A stretch of DNA of 64,000 nucleotides from Streptomyces sp. WAC08241 (GTDB lineage Bacteria; Actinomycetota; Actinomycetes; Streptomycetales; Streptomycetaceae). Both the position numbers and the translations under genes were made by a program. Shown here in pieces: positions 59,739 to 64,000 of the stretch (position 1 is its first letter; every line of letters starts with the position of its first letter). Location of the stretch: positions 3,534,001-3,598,000 of the forward strand of contig CP042279.1 of NCBI GenBank assembly GCA_007858575.1, given 5' to 3'. The notes beneath the pieces were generated by a model. That model was not told the origin of the DNA, did no database searches, and was given only the letters and a program-made list of their open reading frames with translations.

Positions 59739-61128
59739 CCGTTCCGCGGGGGCGTGCCGGGGACGGTGACCGTCACCCGCAGGCCGTGCGGCGCGTTCGG
59801 GGTGAAGGCCACCCGCCGCCGCCCGCCGTCAGCAGGACGCGGGCGATGGAGAGGCCGAGGCCCGAGCCCTTGACGTTCTGGTGCCGGCCCGAGCGCCAGA
59901 AGCGGTCCCCGATCCGGCCGAGCTCCTCCTCCGTGAGGCCGGGCCCGCGGTCGGCGACGACGACGGCGACGCGCGCGCCCTCCTGGGCGACCGTGACCGC
60001 GACCTCCTCCCCGGCCGGGGTGAACTTCAGCGCGTTGTCGATCACCGCGTCCAGGGCGCTGGAGAGGGCCACCGGGTCCGCCCAGGCCGTGACCGCCCCG
60101 CACTCCCCCGCCAGGACGACCCCTTGTCCTCGGCGACCGGCCGCCAGGACGCGACCCGCTCGGCGGTGAGCGCGCCGACGTCGGTGAGCTGCGGCTCGGC
60201 CGCCGCGTGCTCGGCGAGCGCCAGGTCGAGGAGGTCGTCGAGGACGCGGGCGAGGCGCTTGCCCTCGGTCCGTACGGAGGCGATCTCCTCGTTCCCCTCG
60301 GGCAGCTCCAGGGCGAGCAGCTCGATCCGCAGGAGGAGCGCGGCGAGCGGGTTGCGCAGTTGGTGGGAGGCGTCGGCGACGAAGGCGCGCTGCTGTTCGA
60401 GGGCCTCCTCGACGTGGTCGGCCATCTCGTTGAAGGAGCGGGCGAGGCGCCGCAGCTCGGGCGGTCCCCCGGTGGCGGCGACCCGGGAGTTCATCCGGCC
60501 GGTGGCGATGTCGTGGGTGACGGCGTCGAGGACGCGGACGGGCCGCAGCACCCAGCCGGTGAGCCGGAAGGCCGCGCCGACGGCGAGCAGCATCGCGGCG
60601 GCCTCGCCCGCGAAGATCAGCAGCCAGCCGCGCAGGATGCGGAGCGGAGCTGCCCGGTGGGCGAGTCGGTGACGACGACGGCGATGACGTCGCCGTCCCG
60701 GACGACCGGGGAGGCGATGGTGAGCCGCGCGCCGCGCTGCCAGGGCCACACCTGGGGCGGGTCGTGGCTGCGCCGCCCGAGCAGCGCCTCGTTGAGGCGC
60801 GCCGCCCCTCCCCGTCGTACGGGACGACCCAGTCCTCGGGGGCGGCGGCCATGGCGCGGTTGTCACGGTAGAAGATCCCGGTCCGGATGCCGTACACGTC
60901 GTGGTAGCTGGCGAGTTCGCCGCCGAGCGTGACGTGCCGCTCGTCGGTCCCGAAGCTGCGCTCGCCGACGAACTGGGCGAGGGCGGCGAAGCGCGCGGCG
61001 TCGTCGAGCCGGTCGACGACGACCCTCTGCTGTTCGGAGGCGGCGAGGCTGGCGGCGAGCGGGAAGCCCAGGGCGAGCAGCACGCCGGCCATGAGGACGA
61101 TGAGCAGCGGGAGGAGTCGGGTGCGCAC
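59712..61128 (-). CDS. gluK: sensor histidine kinase of a two-component system next to gluABC, frameshifted
   Basis: ATG 61128 (MRTRLLPLLIVLMAGVLLAL), a first membrane helix, then an extracytoplasmic loop with VTLGGELASYHDVYGIRTGI, a second helix (GWLLIFAGEAAAMLLAVGAA), HAMP (VRVLDAVTHDIATGRMNSRV), the phospho-His in FVADASHQLRNPLAALLLRI, and HATPase boxes: DAVIDNALKFTPAGEE, VVVADRGPGLTEEEL and GSGLGLSIARVLL. Slips near 60810, 60650, 60125 and 59815. The C-terminal stop is inferred at 59712 within the minisatellite. By position it corresponds to the GluR-GluK system that controls glutamate uptake in S. coelicolor (from memory). Confidence 0.83.
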
Positions 61129-61146
61129 GGAGGGACCGCCGGAGGG

Positions 61147-61856
61147 TTACGCGGCGGGGCGACCAGGCGGTAGCCGACGCCCCGCACGGTCTCGATCAGG
61201 GCGGGCATCCGCAGCTTGGAGCGCAGGGAGGCCACGTGCACCTCCAGGGTGCGGCCGGTCCCTCCCAACTGGTGTGCCAGACCTCGCTGATGATCTGCTC
61301 GCGGCGGAAGACGACGCCGGGCCGCTGGGCGAGGAGGGCGAGGAGGTCGAACTCCTTGCGGGTGAGCTGGACGCTCTCGCCCTCGACGCTGACCCGGCGG
61401 GTGGGCAGCTCGATGGTGACGGAGCCGAGCCGCAGCCGGGTCCCGTCGGTGGTCCCGGCGCCCGTGCCGGTCTCCTCGGGGCCGGGGCTGCGGCGGCTGA
61501 CGGCGTGGATGCGGGCGAGGAGCTCGCCGGTCGTAGGGCTTGACGACGTAGTCGTCGGCGCCGAGGTTGAGCCCGTGGATCCGGGAGCGCACGTCCCCGC
61601 GCGCGGTCACCATGATCACCGGGGTGGTGGTGAGCTTCCGGATGCGGCCGCAGACCTGGTAGCCGTCCTGGTCGGGCAGGCCGAGGTCGAGCAGGATCAC
61701 CCCGTACGAGGGGCGCTCGCCGTGCGCGGTGGGCAGGACGGCCTGGAGCGCCTCCTCGCCGTTGCGGGCGTGGGTGACGGCGAAGCCGTGCTTCGCGAGG
61801 ATCGCGGAGAGGGCGGCGGCGACGTGGTCGTCGTCCTCCACGAGCAGCAGTCGCAT
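61147..61856 (-). CDS. gluR: OmpR-family response regulator next to gluABC, frameshifted
   Basis: ATG 61856 (MRLLLVEDDDHVAAALSAIL). Phospho-acceptor Asp in GVILLDLGLPDQDGYQVCGR; switch residues in PVIMVTARGDVRSRIHGLNL and GADDYVVKPYD. The OmpR-type winged helix reads RVSVEGESVQLTRKEFDLLA, EVHVASLRSKLRMPALIETV and RGVGYRLV. Slips near 61530, 61265 and 61160. The stop is at 61147, 19 bp before the kinase start, so the two are co-transcribed. The gene is divergent from gluA, whose promoter region holds a palindrome that could be its operator. Confidence 0.87.
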
Positions 61857-62173
61857 GCGTACCTCCTCCGTGATCTTCCGTGGTCTCTTCCGCGGCCTTC
61901 GCGCCGCTCCCGGTGTCGCGCGCGCCGGTTGCCGGGTCTCTGTGTACCAGGTGGTACCAGAGCATGAACACCGGACAGCGGCGTCACAGTCAAGTGTCCT
62001 CCCGTTGCGTGGGCGTTTCCGTGATGCACCTGGTACGGCGGCCGGTGTCGCCTTCACGCAGTGTGTCCGGTTGCGGCCGGATCGTTATCCTCAATTTCCG
62101 CTCAGATGTGATGACGCTCGTCACATCGGTTTCTAGTGTCCTCCCCAACCGAGGAGGACGGAGCAAGAGGCCG
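61857..62173. other. 317-bp divergent control region between the response regulator and gluA
   Basis: A/T-richer than average from 61930 to 62130, with the palindrome at 62105-62127 as the only clear element. No gene seen. Confidence 0.5.
62105..62127. promoter_or_regulatory. palindrome upstream of gluA, candidate operator
   Basis: GATGTGA (62105-62111) and TCACATC (62121-62127) form perfect arms, with an inner GACG/CGTC pair. Its centre is 58 bp before the gluA ATG. It resembles TGTGA-type operators with a 9-bp spacer. GluR or another regulator could bind; untested. Confidence 0.55.
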
Positions 62174-62959
<786 letters not shown>

Positions 62960-63012
62960 GCGAGTTCGGATTTACTCTTCCCGACTCACGCCTACGCAAG
63001 GGACTTTCCTCG

Positions 63013-63833
63013 ATGAAGCTTCGCAACACCTCCGCCGCCGCCGCGGCCGTCGTCCTGCTCGCGCTGACCGCGACGGCCTGTGGTGGCGGGTCCGACTCCG
63101 GGAGCAACGGTGACAAGATCACCATCGGCATCAAGTTCGACCAGCCCGGCCTGGGCCTGAAGACCCCGGACGGCAAGTACGCCGGCTTCGACGTCGACGT
63201 CGCCCGTTACGTGGCTAAGGAACTCGGCTACGCCGAGGACAAGATCAACTTCAAGCAGGCGCCGAGCGCCGAGCGCGAGAACCTGATCAAGAACGGCGAC
63301 GTGAAGTTCGTCGTCGCCAGCTACTCGATCAACGACAAGCGCAAGAAGGAGGTCGACTTCGCCGGTCCGTACTTCCTGGCCCACCAGGACCTGCTCGTGC
63401 GCGCCGACGACGCCTCGATCACCAAGGTCGAGGACCTCAACTCCAAGAAGCTCTGCTCGGTCACCGGCTCGACCTCCGCGCAGAACGTCCGCGACAAGCT
63501 GGCCCCCAAGGCCGACCTGCGCCAGCTCGGCGGCTACTCCGAGTGCCTGACCGGCCTGGAGAACAAGCGCGTCGACGCCCTCACCACCGACGACTCCATC
63601 CTCGCGGGCTACGCCGCGCAGAAGGAGAACCAGGGCAAGTTCAAGCTCGTCGGTCTGCGGATGAGCGACGAGAACTACGGCATCGGCCTCAAGAAGGGCG
63701 ACGACGAGCTGCGCGGCAAGATCAACAAGGCGCTGGAGAAGATGGTCTCCGACGGCACCTGGCAGAAGCTCGTCACCCAGCACTTCGGCCCCTCCGGCTA
63801 CAGTCCGAGCCCGCGCCCAAGGTCGCGGGCTGA
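63013..63833 (+). CDS. gluB: glutamate-binding lipoprotein of the ABC transporter, late frameshift
   Basis: Extracytoplasmic substrate-binding protein, family 3. ATG 63013 (MKLRNTSAAAAAVVLLALTA), lipobox LTATACGGG. Binding-fold signatures: KITIGIKFDQPGLGLKTPDG, YAGFDVDVARYVAKELGYAE, VKFVVASYSINDKRKKEVDF, AGPYFLAHQDLLVRADD and SDENYGIGLKKGDDELRGKI. A missing base near 63803 shifts the last residues; with it restored the end is SEPAPKVAG at 63833. A stem-loop follows before gluC. Confidence 0.93.
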
Positions 63834-63852
63834 CTGACCCTGCCTCCGGCGT

Positions 63853-63881
63853 GACGGCCGCCCCGCACGAGGGCGGCCGTC
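63853..63881 (+). terminator. intercistronic stem-loop between gluB and gluC
   Basis: GACGGCCGCCC and GGGCGGCCGTC form a perfect 11-bp stem 19 bp after the gluB stop. In ABC operons such hairpins often limit read-through or stabilise the binding-protein mRNA, raising its level over the permeases. Confidence 0.65.
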
Positions 63882-63953
63882 GCATCGGCACCGGCCGTCG
63901 CCTCTGCGGCGGCCTCCACACCGACCGACCACCAGGGGAGAGCGCGGGGCATC

Positions 63954-64000
63954 GTGTTCGACTTTCTTGATTCCGGGCAGTACGACCTGCTCGGCGCCTT
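63954..64000 (+). CDS. gluC: glutamate ABC transporter permease, 5' end only
   Basis: GTG 63954 with GGGGAG about 12 nt upstream. The first codons read VFDFLDSGQYDLLGA, which matches the N-terminus expected of the first permease after the binding protein. The gene runs off the right edge. Confidence 0.7.
   Translation, partial: MFDFLDSGQYDLLGA

Overview
The window is high-GC (about 72%) chromosomal DNA of a Streptomyces or close relative. GTG starts are frequent, and the gene content is typical of the genus: B12-dependent ribonucleotide reductase beside nrdR, lexA beside dinG, an Rsh-type (p)ppGpp enzyme, hflX, dapF, miaA/miaB and a gluABC-type glutamate transporter. Gene order at both ends resembles, from memory, the conserved core of S. 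coelicolor. No tRNA, rRNA, CRISPR array, insertion sequence or integrase was seen.

Most genes over about 300 codons can only be read by joining two to five frames, with 1-nt slips mostly in G/C runs. The conserved motifs continue across the slips, so these look like base-calling indels rather than pseudogenes. CDS spans below are therefore the reconstructed gene extents from start codon to the stop that ends the conserved reading.

Layout. 0.1-18.4 kb (DNA metabolism and housekeeping): winged-helix protein, ATP-dependent DNA ligase, RecQ helicase fused to a phosphoribosyltransferase-like domain, two unknowns, RNase HII, ADP-ribosylglycohydrolase, histidine phosphatase, YdbC-like protein, TerD, nrdJ, nrdR, lexA (with an SOS box) and dinG. 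18.4-25.2 kb: a minus-strand NRPS-independent siderophore operon (class III aminotransferase, two IucA/IucC synthetases, one GNAT acetyltransferase). All four enzymes carry repeat-encoded low-complexity N-terminal tails. 25.5-28.0 kb: two tandem paralogous lipoprotein serine proteases. 28.1-39.8 kb: hflX, M1 peptidase, rsh, dapF, a membrane protein, miaA, an antitoxin-like protein, a dioxygenase-like protein, a small protein and miaB. 39.9-41.6 kb: CoA-transferase and Ohr/OsmC.

41.6-58.3 kb is the accessory island and the most interesting part. A probable seven-gene operon (50384 down to 41637) encodes an Asp/Glu-racemase-fold isomerase, an FAD monooxygenase, a hydantoin-racemase-like protein lacking both catalytic cysteines, HemB without metal-binding cysteines, HemA, an ADP-forming acyl-CoA synthetase and HemL. 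Next to it are a 4-oxalocrotonate-type tautomerase, a YciI-LuxR fusion regulator, an EamA exporter, a LysR regulator, an LLM flavin/F420 oxidoreductase and an MFS exporter. On the opposite strand lies a second, full-length glutamyl-tRNA synthetase. GluRS, HemA, HemL and HemB together form the complete C5 route from glutamate to 5-aminolevulinate and porphobilinogen, without the later tetrapyrrole genes. I propose a natural-product or self-resistance locus built on the tRNA-dependent C5 pathway.

58.6-64 kb returns to core genes: a TAXI-type solute-binding protein, a sensor kinase/response regulator pair and the start of a glutamate ABC transporter operon (gluA, gluB, truncated gluC).
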